Assembly (NCBI RefSeq): GCF_013391475.1
Contig: NZ_JACBAZ010000003.1
Coordinates: 531,178-595,177 of the forward strand
Length of the DNA stretch: 64,000 bases
Direction: 5' to 3'
DNA from: Oceaniferula marina
GTDB lineage: Bacteria > Verrucomicrobiota > Verrucomicrobiia > Verrucomicrobiales > Akkermansiaceae
Shown here: positions 33,927-43,093 of the stretch, one piece after another
Layout: every line of letters begins with the position of its first letter
Position numbering within the stretch: position 1 is the first letter of the stretch
The notes under the pieces: generated by a model
What the model was told of the DNA's origin: nothing
The model's database searches: none
The model's input: only the letters and a program-made list of their open reading frames with translations
Translations under genes and position numbers: made by a program

Positions 33927-35621
33927 GTGAAAGCCCTCACCACTGTTCTCACTACCTTTTTGGAAAACCGGACCAGCCGTCAAAATCTGATGGCCTTATT
34001 CCGTTTGCTCTTCGTCTTTTTGATCATCGTCACGGTTTTCAGTGTGATCTTTCACGAGCTGATGGAGCGGGAGGGCCAGCACCACAGCTGGGTCACCGGC
34101 TTTTATTGGACACTGACGGTGATGTCGACGCTTGGATTTGGTGACATCACCTTTTCATCCGACCTGGGCCGGCTCTTTTCCATCGTGGTCCTGGTCACCG
34201 GTGTCGTCTTTCTGCTGGTCTTGCTTCCCTTTACCTTTATCGAGTTCTTTTACGCTCCCTGGATGCGGGCCCAACAGGCGACCCACGCCCCGCGTGAGTT
34301 GCCAGCCACAATGAAACGGCATGTTATTCTGACCCTGCACGGCCCGATCACCAAGCTGTTGGTAAAGATGTTGAAAAAACACCACCACCCGTACGTTGTA
34401 CTCGTCCCAACCCTGACAGAAGCCCTGGATCTTCATGAAAACAATGTGCCCGTGGTTCTGGGGGAATACAGCGACCCCGAAACCTATCAAAAGCTCCGGA
34501 TCGAGCAGGCGGCCATGGTCGTCACCACCCGATCAGACATCATCAACACCAACGTGACGTTTTCCGTCCGCGAAATCTCGGAAAACATCCCCATCATCGC
34601 CTCGGCGAGGTCAAGCGCAGCCGTGGATGCTCTCGAACTATCCGGGGTCACCCACATCCTGAATCTGGAAGAAATGATGGGGCAAGCACTGTCCCGCCGC
34701 GTGGTGGGCGGCGATTCCAAAGCCCACGTGATCGGGGTGATGGACAAACTCGTCATCGCCGAGGCTGCAGCCGCCGGCACGGAACTGGTAGGGAAAACCA
34801 TCGCCGAGAGCAAGATCAAGCCGATCACCGGAGTCACGCTGGTCGGCTTCTGGAATCATGGAAAACTCTTGCCTGTGGCTCCCGACACCCAGATATGCGA
34901 TTCGTCTATTTTCATCCTCGGCGGCACCCACGACCAGATCGAAAAATACAACACGGCCTTTGGCCATCAAAGCAACAAAAAGAGCAGCGTTGTCATTGTC
35001 GGAGGCGGCCGGGTGGGGCGCGCCACGGCTCTTGCACTGGACGAACAAGAAGTGGAATGGAAGATGATCGAAAGGCTGGCTAAGCGGGTGAAGTTTCACG
35101 ACCGAACCCTCGTCGGTGATGGCTCCGAGTTCGACCTGTTGGTCAAAGCCGGCCTGCACGAGGCGTCCACGGTGATCATCACGACACACGACGACGACAC
35201 CAATATCTTCCTAACCATCTTCTATCGCCGCTTGCGTAAAAGTCTCCAAATTATCAGTCGCTGCACCCAGGAGGAAAACGTAGCCCGCCTTCACCGGGCC
35301 GGGGCCAATGTCGTGCTGTCCTATTCCACCATGAGTGCCAACACCATCCTGAACTACCTCCGTGGCAGCGAAACCCTGCTGCTCGCCGAAGGAGTCAGCA
35401 TCTTTACTGCCAAAACCCCAAAAGTCTTGGAAGGCACGACCCTGGCCAAATCCCAGGTGCGCTCCAAAACCGGCTGCTCGATTATCGCCACGGATCAGGA
35501 CGGAAAACGCAGGATCAACCCCGACCCCGACACGGTGCTTCACGAAGGGAAGAGCCTCATTATGATTGGGTCACTAGCGGCTGAAGAGAAGTTCTTCGAA
35601 ATCTATGAGCCCGAGATCTAA
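33927..35621 (+). CDS. potassium channel with two RCK (TrkA-N/C) domains
   Basis: A 564-residue two-helix channel. The first helix is near residues 20-45 and the pore loop TLTVMSTLGFGDI has the K+ filter at 69-73 (LGFGD, with Phe replacing the usual Tyr). The second helix follows. The cytoplasmic region holds two NAD-binding Rossmann RCK domains; the second shows VVIVGGGRVGRATALAL. Each is followed by a TrkA-C-like lobe. It resembles bacterial Kch/MthK-type ligand-gated channels. The start was set at GTG 33927; TTG 33894 is in frame, and ATG 33990 would cut the N-terminal part. It could set membrane potential near the flotillin genes, but there is no direct link. Confidence 0.88.
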   Translation: MKALTTVLTTFLENRTSRQNLMALFRLLFVFLIIVTVFSVIFHELMEREGQHHSWVTGFYWTLTVMSTLGFGDITFSSDLGRLFSIVVLVTGVVFLLVLLPFTFIEFFYAPWMRAQQATHAPRELPATMKRHVILTLHGPITKLLVKMLKKHHHPYVVLVPTLTEALDLHENNVPVVLGEYSDPETYQKLRIEQAAMVVTTRSDIINTNVTFSVREISENIPIIASARSSAAVDALELSGVTHILNLEEMMGQALSRRVVGGDSKAHVIGVMDKLVIAEAAAAGTELVGKTIAESKIKPITGVTLVGFWNHGKLLPVAPDTQICDSSIFILGGTHDQIEKYNTAFGHQSNKKSSVVIVGGGRVGRATALALDEQEVEWKMIERLAKRVKFHDRTLVGDGSEFDLLVKAGLHEASTVIITTHDDDTNIFLTIFYRRLRKSLQIISRCTQEENVARLHRAGANVVLSYSTMSANTILNYLRGSETLLLAEGVSIFTAKTPKVLEGTTLAKSQVRSKTGCSIIATDQDGKRRINPDPDTVLHEGKSLIMIGSLAAEEKFFEIYEPEI

Positions 35622-35676
35622 ACAAAGAGCTTCGAACCATCTTGAAAGGACCGCAGCCGCCAACTCAGCGAAAATC

Positions 35677-36609
35677 ATGACAATGAAAACCACGGCCCTC
35701 TACTTCGCCATTACAGCATTTGTCCTTCTTGCAACACACAGCAGCTATGCCACCCCGGACCGCAGTGTCAGGGTCCATGAAAAAATGCTCGGTACACATG
35801 CTGATGGATACGCGATCATTCGCGAAGAAATCGACAACCTGGGAAACTATTATACCGACGACCGGAATATATGGTTAGATGAATACTCAAAGGATGACGC
35901 TTCGGGAAGCAAAGTGAAAACCACTTTTCTGTTAAATCAGACAGACTCGGTCGACATGGATGATGGCACGGTCAAAACCACTTCTACGCAACCCGATACA
36001 CCGACACCCACCTTATCGGATTTAATAAGCCGCTACTCACCCATGGGGCTAAAAGCATGGTCTCAAGATCAAATCAAAGAGCTACATATCGACCACAAAA
36101 CCGGACACATCGCCTACAGATCCCAGTCCCTCTTTGATGCAAACACCGTGCTCAAGCAACGTTTCCGTGAATCACACAGCGAGCAAAACTTCAGTTTGGT
36201 GTCGGTTGCAGAAGACTCGAATGCAATCTTTCTCACCATTTCGACCATGGTGCAAGAAGGTAGGCAGGAACGTGTGATTTGCGTTTCTCCCAGCGTCACT
36301 CGTAATGTCAGAGCTCTCCAAAACCTTGAACCCATTCATCTCTCAGCGGGCACATTTCAATCAGCCGAGGAGGCATGGGACTTCAAACGAAAACTCGATA
36401 AGGACAAAAAAAATCGTCGCTCCGAATCGAGTGTCTGGTCTGTCTTCCGGGAGAAGGATGCAAAACTCGATTATGTTGTCATCCTCACCCATTCGAAATC
36501 CTTCATTGGTAAGAATGATCGAGGAAGGATGAAAACCGTCCCTGAAGTTACTTTGGTTCCCATCACCAGTGACCATTTTCGCTCCCTGATTGTTGATGCA
36601 GCCCCATAA
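35677..36609 (+). CDS. exported protein, member 1 of a tandem paralogue pair
   Basis: A 310-residue protein from ATG 35677 (signal peptide, cleavage near SYA-TPDRS). No known domain was recognised. It shares layout and motifs with the next gene: a repeated I-x-x-E-E / WLDEYSK opening, LISRYSPMGLKAW in the middle, then AIFLTISTMVQ, VICVSPSVTRNV and LEPIHLSAGT. Both proteins are lower in G+C codons than many neighbours. It is probably periplasmic or surface located. The product of the preceding channel gene is unrelated; the 5' end of the longer frame overlaps its stop and was rejected. Confidence 0.7.
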   Translation: MTMKTTALYFAITAFVLLATHSSYATPDRSVRVHEKMLGTHADGYAIIREEIDNLGNYYTDDRNIWLDEYSKDDASGSKVKTTFLLNQTDSVDMDDGTVKTTSTQPDTPTPTLSDLISRYSPMGLKAWSQDQIKELHIDHKTGHIAYRSQSLFDANTVLKQRFRESHSEQNFSLVSVAEDSNAIFLTISTMVQEGRQERVICVSPSVTRNVRALQNLEPIHLSAGTFQSAEEAWDFKRKLDKDKKNRRSESSVWSVFREKDAKLDYVVILTHSKSFIGKNDRGRMKTVPEVTLVPITSDHFRSLIVDAAP

Positions 36610-36636
36610 CACAGCATGCCTGCCCTTTAGAAAACC

Positions 36637-37665
36637 ATGAAACCATTAGTCATCACCCTACTGAGCTCCTTGTTTCTCTTTGGGCTGCTTCAATCAGAGG
36701 GACTCGGACAGCAAACGATCATCGAGGAGCAATTCTTCGGCTCCAACTCAACATCCTACGCACTTCTGCGAACAGAAACCATGTTGTCACCCGCTGGTGA
36801 AAAAATCCGCAGCCGCACCTGGCTCGATGAATACACAAAAGTGCCGACCCTACTTTACAACTACTCGACGAAACAGCCATACGAGGAACAGATCCAACAA
36901 GGTGTCTATGGCAGCAAACTATCTCGGTCCGTTCTTTTACTGGACACCAGCCATAATCAGAAAAACCATAAACAGCCTACTTCTGAAACACAAACCACAG
37001 AGAAAAGAAACGTCCATACACAGGAGCGCACAACCACCATCTCCAAGCTTCTTCTTCGCTACCCATGCCGCAGTTTAAAGCCATGGCCAGCCGAACATGC
37101 AGCACAACTGCGTCACTCCGATGAGAGTTTGTTCATATCGTTCAAGGGGCAAGTCATGGTGAATGGTAAAGCGATGAGAACTCACATGGGTGGACTCGAT
37201 ATGGGTGATACAAAAGCCAAGTCATTGATAGGGTCGCGGACGGTTGACCAGGTCGCTGACGACAATAACTGCACCTATCTGACCGTCACGGCACGTTCTG
37301 AGCAAAAGGTCCAGACCCGCATCTTTTGCATGGTTCCCCCACTGGCCGATAATCTACATGCCTTATGGACTAGGGAGCCTCTTTACCTCACAACTGGTCT
37401 CATCAACGAAAAAGAAGAGGCTCTACATTTGGCCAAGGAGATGCGTGGAAAACTAATCAAAGAAAAGGCATGGTCTGCGGTTGGCGTAGAGGTGTGGTCA
37501 TTTTACAACTCGTCCTATTCTCGTCGTTTTTTCTGCGTCGCCATTTCTGACACCATGGATCTCATCAAGCGCCGCCAGGTTCGGGCCCTTTCCGAACTAC
37601 TCGACATGCAGTTCGTTCCTATGCCAAGCGGCACATTCGCCGTCTCCGTTCAGAAGTTTCCGTAA
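36637..37665 (+). CDS. exported protein, member 2 of a tandem paralogue pair
   Basis: A 342-residue protein with a signal peptide (core LVITLLSSLFLFGLL). It aligns by eye with the gene before it: TRTWLDEYTK-like opening, LLLRYPCRSLKPW, CTYLTVTARSEQ, RIFCMVPPLADNL and REPLYLTTGL. It carries a longer middle loop rich in Thr, Gln and Lys. Only 27 bases separate the two genes, so they are an operon made by duplication. The fold and function are unknown. The conserved block around 'L.DEY.K' may be structural. Confidence 0.7.
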   Translation: MKPLVITLLSSLFLFGLLQSEGLGQQTIIEEQFFGSNSTSYALLRTETMLSPAGEKIRSRTWLDEYTKVPTLLYNYSTKQPYEEQIQQGVYGSKLSRSVLLLDTSHNQKNHKQPTSETQTTEKRNVHTQERTTTISKLLLRYPCRSLKPWPAEHAAQLRHSDESLFISFKGQVMVNGKAMRTHMGGLDMGDTKAKSLIGSRTVDQVADDNNCTYLTVTARSEQKVQTRIFCMVPPLADNLHALWTREPLYLTTGLINEKEEALHLAKEMRGKLIKEKAWSAVGVEVWSFYNSSYSRRFFCVAISDTMDLIKRRQVRALSELLDMQFVPMPSGTFAVSVQKFP

Positions 37666-37784
37666 ACAAAGGCATACTTTGGAGTCATCCAATTGAAATC
37701 AGGGGCTTGTGTGCCAAGCTTGTGTGCCGAGCTTGTTTGGCTTTTGTCGGCTGCAAGGGTGTGGTATGCCCCGGGCGCAGGGTT

Positions 37785-38303
37785 ATGAAATGTGTCGTCT
37801 TATTCACCGTCATGGTTTTATGTGCTTGTTCGTCCAAGCCGAAGGTCGAAGATGTAGGGATAAGTGAAGCGTCGTTTCGCTCATACCATTACCAAGTGCT
37901 GTATGATTTTTTCGGTGGGCAGGGATTTGATAAAGCGAACCTTAGCTCTCATTCACACCACCTGATGCAGGTTCAAGAGGTGCAGAAAGTCTTTACATCC
38001 GCTGAGGCCGATCTATCAGGCGTGCTTTTTGTCGATTGTAAGGACAAAGAAAAAATAAAAATATCAGCATTCCCTACCCGTGAAGATTTAGACGACCAAA
38101 CGAGAAAACTCAACGATACCGAAAAAAAGGCTCTCGCAAGCTTGTTATCAAAAAAGGAAGGCTATGCGGGATACCGGGAAAAAGGCTCAGAAGTCCATTC
38201 ATTTATGTGGCCTGTCCGCGCCATTCATGAGACATGTGTCACATGCCATGGGGGTGAAAAAGGAGCCTTATTGGGAGCGATTGTTTATCAGTTTTCTGAG
38301 TGA
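37785..38303 (+). CDS. haem c lipoprotein, Tll0287-like (DUF3365)
   Basis: A 172-residue protein from ATG 37785. The lipobox (LCACSS, Cys near residue 15) marks a lipoprotein. Near the end CVTCHGG gives the c-type haem site (Cys151, Cys154, His155) followed by GALLGAIVYQF, as in the Tll0287-like domain used for haem sensing or redox. The usual position of the motif near the C-terminus fits that family. It may take part in outer-membrane or periplasmic electron transfer or sensing. No cytochrome c maturation genes are in the window. The longer frame from 37707 adds a Cys-rich extension that is probably not translated. Confidence 0.72.
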   Translation: MKCVVLFTVMVLCACSSKPKVEDVGISEASFRSYHYQVLYDFFGGQGFDKANLSSHSHHLMQVQEVQKVFTSAEADLSGVLFVDCKDKEKIKISAFPTREDLDDQTRKLNDTEKKALASLLSKKEGYAGYREKGSEVHSFMWPVRAIHETCVTCHGGEKGALLGAIVYQFSE

Positions 38304-38482
38304 AACCAAAAGCACATCTGGCAGTATGCAACAACCAATCACTGCCACATATAGCGCTTCTCCAGACATGAATCATGCCGCTATCCGCTCTGCCCGGTTT
38401 GTTTTTCCTTCTTGTCAGCAGCGCCTCCTGATTTAGGGTGACTCCCTCGCTCCTATCTACCTACTTAGCCAACGACATCACC

Positions 38483-39163
38483 ATGAAAACCACCACTCTC
38501 TGCTTCGCCATTGCCACATGTTGCCTTTTTGCTGCATGCTCGAAAAAGACAGAATCGTCCAATCAGCCAACGGATGCAACAGCTTCTGAGAACCTGCTCG
38601 ATGCATGGTCCTATGTTCTCGTGGATGAGGACGTCAAAAAAGAAGATGTCTGGAGCGAAAAAGATGGTGTGATCATCTGCAAAGGAGAACCCTTGGGCTA
38701 TTTGGTAACCAAAGAGTCCTATCAGGATTTCAAACTGGAGTTGGACTGGCGTTGGGCACCCGGAACCGCACCCGGCAACAGCGGTGTGCTCCTGCGGATC
38801 GCTGGAGAACCCGCGACCTTCATGCCGAAGTGTGTCGAGGCCCAGCTCAAGAGTGGCAGCGCCGGCGACCTCTGGGCATTTTTCGGAGCCAGTATGGAAG
38901 GTGAGCCCAGCCGCTTTCGGGAAATCAAAGATCACAAGGATCTCGGAGACTTCAAAGGCATCGCAAAAATCAAAGCTGCAGAAAAAGCACCCGGAGAGTG
39001 GAATCATTATGAGATCACGCTTTCGGGAGGTAAGATCAACGTTGTGGTCAACGGAGAAGCCGTCAACCAAGCAAGCGGACTGGATGTTCTATCCGGGCCC
39101 ATCGGCCTGCAATCGGAAGGTGGTGAAATCCACTTCCGGAATTTCAAAGTCACCCCTCAATAA
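38483..39163 (+). CDS. DUF1080 lipoprotein (3-keto-disaccharide hydrolase-like)
   Basis: A 226-residue lipoprotein (lipobox LFAAC, Cys near residue 17). The rest is a concanavalin-like DUF1080 domain: GYLVTKESYQDFKLELDWRW, then SGVLLRI, EAQLKSG, and the final GPIGLQSEGGEIHFRNFKV. Proteins of this family act on 3-keto-glycosides or bind sugars and are abundant in Verrucomicrobia and Planctomycetes. The active-site residues were not assigned. It lies alone between the haem lipoprotein and release factor 3, which is convergent. Confidence 0.85.
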   Translation: MKTTTLCFAIATCCLFAACSKKTESSNQPTDATASENLLDAWSYVLVDEDVKKEDVWSEKDGVIICKGEPLGYLVTKESYQDFKLELDWRWAPGTAPGNSGVLLRIAGEPATFMPKCVEAQLKSGSAGDLWAFFGASMEGEPSRFREIKDHKDLGDFKGIAKIKAAEKAPGEWNHYEITLSGGKINVVVNGEAVNQASGLDVLSGPIGLQSEGGEIHFRNFKVTPQ

Positions 39164-39305
39164 TCCCCGGAGTCCTCAACTCGGCAACGGGGCGAAGACG
39201 GGAGCGATACCGCAGCCGCTTGCCCTTATCCCGACGAGTAACCATCATCGTTCCTTTCGAGTCTTCGCTCTGCTTCACTTACGGCCAATCCTCCGACCGA
39301 TAAAG

Positions 39306-40949
39306 CTACTCCTCCCCATATGCGTGGTCCCGGAATGTCAGGTGATCATTCCGGTCGTGCAAAACGCCCAGCATATATTTGGACGAAAGTAACACGACCC
39401 ACTGCCCGTCCTGGTCACGAGCGATGGCCGATCCGGTCGGTAGATGAACCTTGGGGGCATTGCGATCACGTCTCAAGGGATCAGGCTCGTGTTCATCAAA
39501 CCACTGAACAACCGACCATGGCGAATGTTCCAGCCGGGTTTCGACCCCATACTCTGCGATCAGGCGAGCTTGCAACACCTCAAACTGGAGAGGTCCCACA
39601 GCTCCTAACATCGGAACAGCCTGAAGACTTCCATGCACGTGGTATGCCTGGGCCACACCTTCTTTCATCAACTGCTCCATCCCTGATCGGTAACGTTTGA
39701 TATTGGCTGTATCCTTGTTGACGATGTAGGTGAAACACTCCGGAGTGAAACGGGGCATCTCTTTATAAACCACCTTGGGGGCGCTCGTCAGAGTGTCACC
39801 GATGAGGAAATTATAATTACCCACCAAGGCAAGGATGTCACCAGCGTAGGCGGTATCCAAGGTCTCTCGGTCCTGACCAAACAACTTTTGGGCATTGGCG
39901 AGTCTGACTTTTTTACCGCTGCGCTGGTCGACCACCTGCATATCCCGCTCGAACACACCGGAAACAATCCGAATAAAGACCGCCCGGTCGCGGTGCCGCG
40001 GGTTCATGTTGGCCTGAATTTTGAAAACAAATCCTGAGAAACTATCTGTATTCGGCTCTACCATCTTGCCATCACTGACGCGCCCGGCAGGTGGTGGTGC
40101 CATTTGCAGAAAGCTCTCCAGCATGTTCTGCACCCCGAAGTTGTTCATCGCGCTCCCAAAATAAATCGGCATCTGTTCACCGGCCAGAACCCGATCAATC
40201 TCCAAGGGCTCGGTCAGGCCATCGAGCAATTCCACTTCCTGGGTCACTGTCTCATAAAGGTCATCACTCAAGGCCTCGCGGACTTTGTCATCCTCGATCC
40301 CGGCAACTTCAAGAGGCGCCTTAAACGTTCCACCCGTGGTTCGTTCAAACAGGTTCACCTCGGCTTTTTCGCGATCATACACGCCACGGAAGCGCTCTCC
40401 GTCACCAAGCGGCCAGTTGACCGGTGCCGGGGCCAATTTGAGCACCTTTTCCAACTCGTCGAGCAATTCCAGCGGTGGACGTGAGGGACGATCCATTTTA
40501 TTGACGAACACAAAAATGGGGACGCCACGCCGACGGCAAACGTCAAACAGCTTCAAGGTCTGCGCCTCGATCCCCTTACCGGCGTCGATCACCATCACCG
40601 CGGCATCCACCGCCGAAAGCACCCGGTAGGTGTCTTCAGAAAAATCATGGTGACCCGGAGTGTCGAGCAGATTGACACAGCAATCGTTGTATTCAAATTG
40701 CAGCACTGTCGAGGAAACCGAAATCCCCCGCTCCTTCTCCATCGCCATCCAGTCGCTGGAGGTCGATTGTTGTTCTTTTTTAGACGTGACACTCCCGGCC
40801 AGGCCAATGGCCCCCCCGTAGAGCAAAAGCTTCTCGGTGAGGGTCGTTTTCCCCGCATCCGGGTGGGAGATGATGGCAAAGGTCCGGCGCCGAGAAATTT
40901 CGTGTGCAGCGGCGGCGGAAACCGGGTTGGTGATCGTTGAAGTGCTCAA
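39306..40949 (-). CDS. prfC: peptide chain release factor 3
   Basis: A GTPase that recycles RF1 and RF2 from terminated ribosomes. G motifs are all present: SHPDAGKTTLTEKL (P-loop), the switch ERGISVSST, DTPGHHDFSE, NKMDRP, and the RF3-type domain III ending. The chosen start is TTG at 40949, giving MSTSTITNPVSA before RRRTFAIISHP. The frame extends to another TTG at 40988, but the extra 13 residues are unlike the family. Neither start has a clear ribosome-binding site. The upstream region is divergent from an exported protein gene, and the 3' end faces a DUF1080 gene. Confidence 0.94.
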   Translation of the reverse strand: MSTSTITNPVSAAAAHEISRRRTFAIISHPDAGKTTLTEKLLLYGGAIGLAGSVTSKKEQQSTSSDWMAMEKERGISVSSTVLQFEYNDCCVNLLDTPGHHDFSEDTYRVLSAVDAAVMVIDAGKGIEAQTLKLFDVCRRRGVPIFVFVNKMDRPSRPPLELLDELEKVLKLAPAPVNWPLGDGERFRGVYDREKAEVNLFERTTGGTFKAPLEVAGIEDDKVREALSDDLYETVTQEVELLDGLTEPLEIDRVLAGEQMPIYFGSAMNNFGVQNMLESFLQMAPPPAGRVSDGKMVEPNTDSFSGFVFKIQANMNPRHRDRAVFIRIVSGVFERDMQVVDQRSGKKVRLANAQKLFGQDRETLDTAYAGDILALVGNYNFLIGDTLTSAPKVVYKEMPRFTPECFTYIVNKDTANIKRYRSGMEQLMKEGVAQAYHVHGSLQAVPMLGAVGPLQFEVLQARLIAEYGVETRLEHSPWSVVQWFDEHEPDPLRRDRNAPKVHLPTGSAIARDQDGQWVVLLSSKYMLGVLHDRNDHLTFRDHAYGEE

Positions 40950-41119
40950 AGGTGAAAGGGGGGTAACGCAAAGCAGCGCAATTGGCAACTCAGCAACCCA
41001 GGCGATTTGGTAAATTTTCAGCCGCGCGCTGTTACCCGCTACATAGGCTGATACAAAAGCTGGCCGTCATGTCACTTTTTACCTTTCCTGTCTGGCTTTC
41101 ACCGTTACTGTCCTCCTTT

Positions 41120-41818
41120 ATGCATCGCTTTCATCAATCCCTCAAACGCGCCATTCTCACGTGCTCTCTGACGACCTGCCTCATCGCCCCATGCAGTTTT
41201 GCCGGTAACTCCTTCGGTATCAAAGAGCTGAAAATCGACGAGACAATGCAAAACCGCTTCATGGTGGATGCCATTTACTACTCCCCCAGCTGCTCCAGAC
41301 TGATCAACACCGTCACCAACGACCACTGGAGAATTCTTAAGTTCCGCCTGACAGCGAGCAGTGATGACTGGTATTTTCTAGACTTCAACAATGGTCAAAG
41401 TGATGACCCCACCTTTGTGATTTCGCCGGTCAAAAACCCCAAGCAATCTTCTTCGTTTACCGCGACCACCTTACATATTCCGGGTAATGGCCATCTCTAT
41501 TTCGAGCGAACCATGAACAGTTATCTCCCCGTGGAAAAAGGTAAAATCGTCCGAACCGAAGACGGCTTCGAAGAACAGCAACAACCGTTTTACGCCATCA
41601 ATCTCAAGACCAAAACCCTCAAACCCGTTCAACTCTACGGAGACGAAGCCTGCACCAAAGTCATCGCAAAACTGGGTATAGGCGCCAAGGTCACAGCGCT
41701 GGTGGCGCGCCCAAACAGCCCTCATATTCTCGTCCAAACACCCTTCGGCCTCACCGGCTGGATCAAAGACGCCTCCACAAACAGTGATCTCGATGGCATC
41801 GCAGCCAGCGGCGACTAA
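41120..41818 (+). CDS. exported protein with SH3-like end
   Basis: A 232-residue protein from ATG 41120 (signal peptide MHRFHQSLKRAIL..., cleavage near SFAGNS). The middle has a beta-rich DWYFLDFNNG / LYFERTMNSYLPVEKG pattern. The last ~55 residues (PVQLYGDEACTKVI...GLTGWIKDAS) look like an SH3 or SH3b-type domain, often used for cell-wall or peptide binding. The longer frame from 40982 lacks a plausible N-terminus. It begins a run of small exported genes (41.8-43 kb). Function is unknown. Confidence 0.65.
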   Translation: MHRFHQSLKRAILTCSLTTCLIAPCSFAGNSFGIKELKIDETMQNRFMVDAIYYSPSCSRLINTVTNDHWRILKFRLTASSDDWYFLDFNNGQSDDPTFVISPVKNPKQSSSFTATTLHIPGNGHLYFERTMNSYLPVEKGKIVRTEDGFEEQQQPFYAINLKTKTLKPVQLYGDEACTKVIAKLGIGAKVTALVARPNSPHILVQTPFGLTGWIKDASTNSDLDGIAASGD

Positions 41819-41872
41819 GCTGCACCCATTCAACTCCACCACCGCCCAACAACCCACTCACATCCCAAACCT

Positions 41873-42346
41873 ATGTACCCAGCTCCATTGCTCATCCGTA
41901 TACTCACCCTGGCCTCGGTCTTCACCCTTGCTTGCAACATGCAAATCCATGCCGAAGACAAGGAAGACAAAGTTCTTCTCACCCCAGAACTCTTCGACTA
42001 CGACTACGAATTGGCATACTATAAAAAAACAAACATGCTCTACGTAAAAATGGAACGTATGGCACGTTACGGCAGAAGCATTTTGACAATATCGCCCAAA
42101 GATCTCGACCTGAAAAAGGCGGACATTGAAGACATCACCGGCGGCGGACGCCGGGGCTCCACCTACCTGTCGATTCCGCTCAAACCCAACAAACAGGTTC
42201 TCGTTCACTACTGGGATTCAAACCCGGATGAAGAGGAAGTCAAATCCCCTGAATCCATCGGTTACCAAAACTCCGTCCTGATCTGCTGTTCCAGCTCCGA
42301 CGCCGCAAAAAAACTTCTCGGCATCCTCGCCAAGCTGGCAAAATAA
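41873..42346 (+). CDS. small exported protein of unknown function
   Basis: A 157-residue protein with an N-terminal signal-like segment (IRILTLASVFTLACNM, cleavage near IHA-EDKED). A Cys at residue 21 could instead be a lipobox-like site, but the context TLAC-N is not decisive. The body is alpha/beta, with many Lys/Asp and a GGGRRGSTYLSIPL stretch. No family was recognised. It lies 54 bases after the SH3-like gene on the same strand. Confidence 0.6.
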   Translation: MYPAPLLIRILTLASVFTLACNMQIHAEDKEDKVLLTPELFDYDYELAYYKKTNMLYVKMERMARYGRSILTISPKDLDLKKADIEDITGGGRRGSTYLSIPLKPNKQVLVHYWDSNPDEEEVKSPESIGYQNSVLICCSSSDAAKKLLGILAKLAK

Positions 42347-42426
42347 ACCCATGCCCAGGTCTCAGCCTCCAATGGAGACTGGGATCATGACCCTCCCAGT
42401 TTACCTCTATCCCGTTGTCCGTTCTT

Positions 42427-43014
42427 ATGAGAATCCCTTGCATGTCCCATCTGAGCGCCGGAATGCTTGCGCTTCTGATCTCATCCTGTGCCGGCCCCGA
42501 TACTTCCGCCGAACGTCAACAGCAAGCTCGCAAGCTAAGCCATGACCTTCAGCAGCTTTCTCCGGCTGTCAGTGCGGTCGAAGCTGACAAGATGGCAAGC
42601 GTCGCGGTGGAGGAGTCGGCCAAACTGGCCGAGAGTTACAAACCACTCGGCCCAGCATGGTTTAACAATTGGCTCGTCAACCGGGGACTACGCAAACGAG
42701 GTCTTTGCTATCACTGGCGCAACGATTTATTCCCTCACCTCTTTCAGCTGAAATCAAAAACCCTGGAACTCCACCTTGCAACCAGCAAACGTGGCACACC
42801 ATTCGAGCACAATGGCATCGCGGTAACCGCACGTAACCAAGCCTTCGAGCAGGGAATCATCCTAGACCCCTGGCGCAAGGGAGGACGGCTCTGGTGGGGC
42901 CCCATCATTCAAGACCGCTATCCATGGGAACTCCAGCACCGGGATCTCACACCGATGAAACTTCGCCCCCTACTCATGCCAGAACGCTACCCAACACCAG
43001 AATCTGCAGGATGA
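42427..43014 (+). CDS. small lipoprotein of unknown function
   Basis: A 195-residue lipoprotein from ATG 42427 (lipobox LISSC, Cys near residue 21). The mature part begins with an alpha-helical Gln/Ala/Ser-rich stretch (AERQQQARKLSHDL). A more ordered region with RGLCYHWRNDLFPHLFQL and a WGPIIQDRYPWELQH motif follows. The Cys-Tyr-His-Trp string and the several His residues are noteworthy but no family was recognised. It is the third small exported gene in a row. Confidence 0.6.
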   Translation: MRIPCMSHLSAGMLALLISSCAGPDTSAERQQQARKLSHDLQQLSPAVSAVEADKMASVAVEESAKLAESYKPLGPAWFNNWLVNRGLRKRGLCYHWRNDLFPHLFQLKSKTLELHLATSKRGTPFEHNGIAVTARNQAFEQGIILDPWRKGGRLWWGPIIQDRYPWELQHRDLTPMKLRPLLMPERYPTPESAG

Positions 43015-43093
43015 TGTAAGCCGATTCCACTCCTCGACGTAAACTCCAGGGCAAACGAACACCATCATTCCGACAATCTAGCCACTCAAATGT

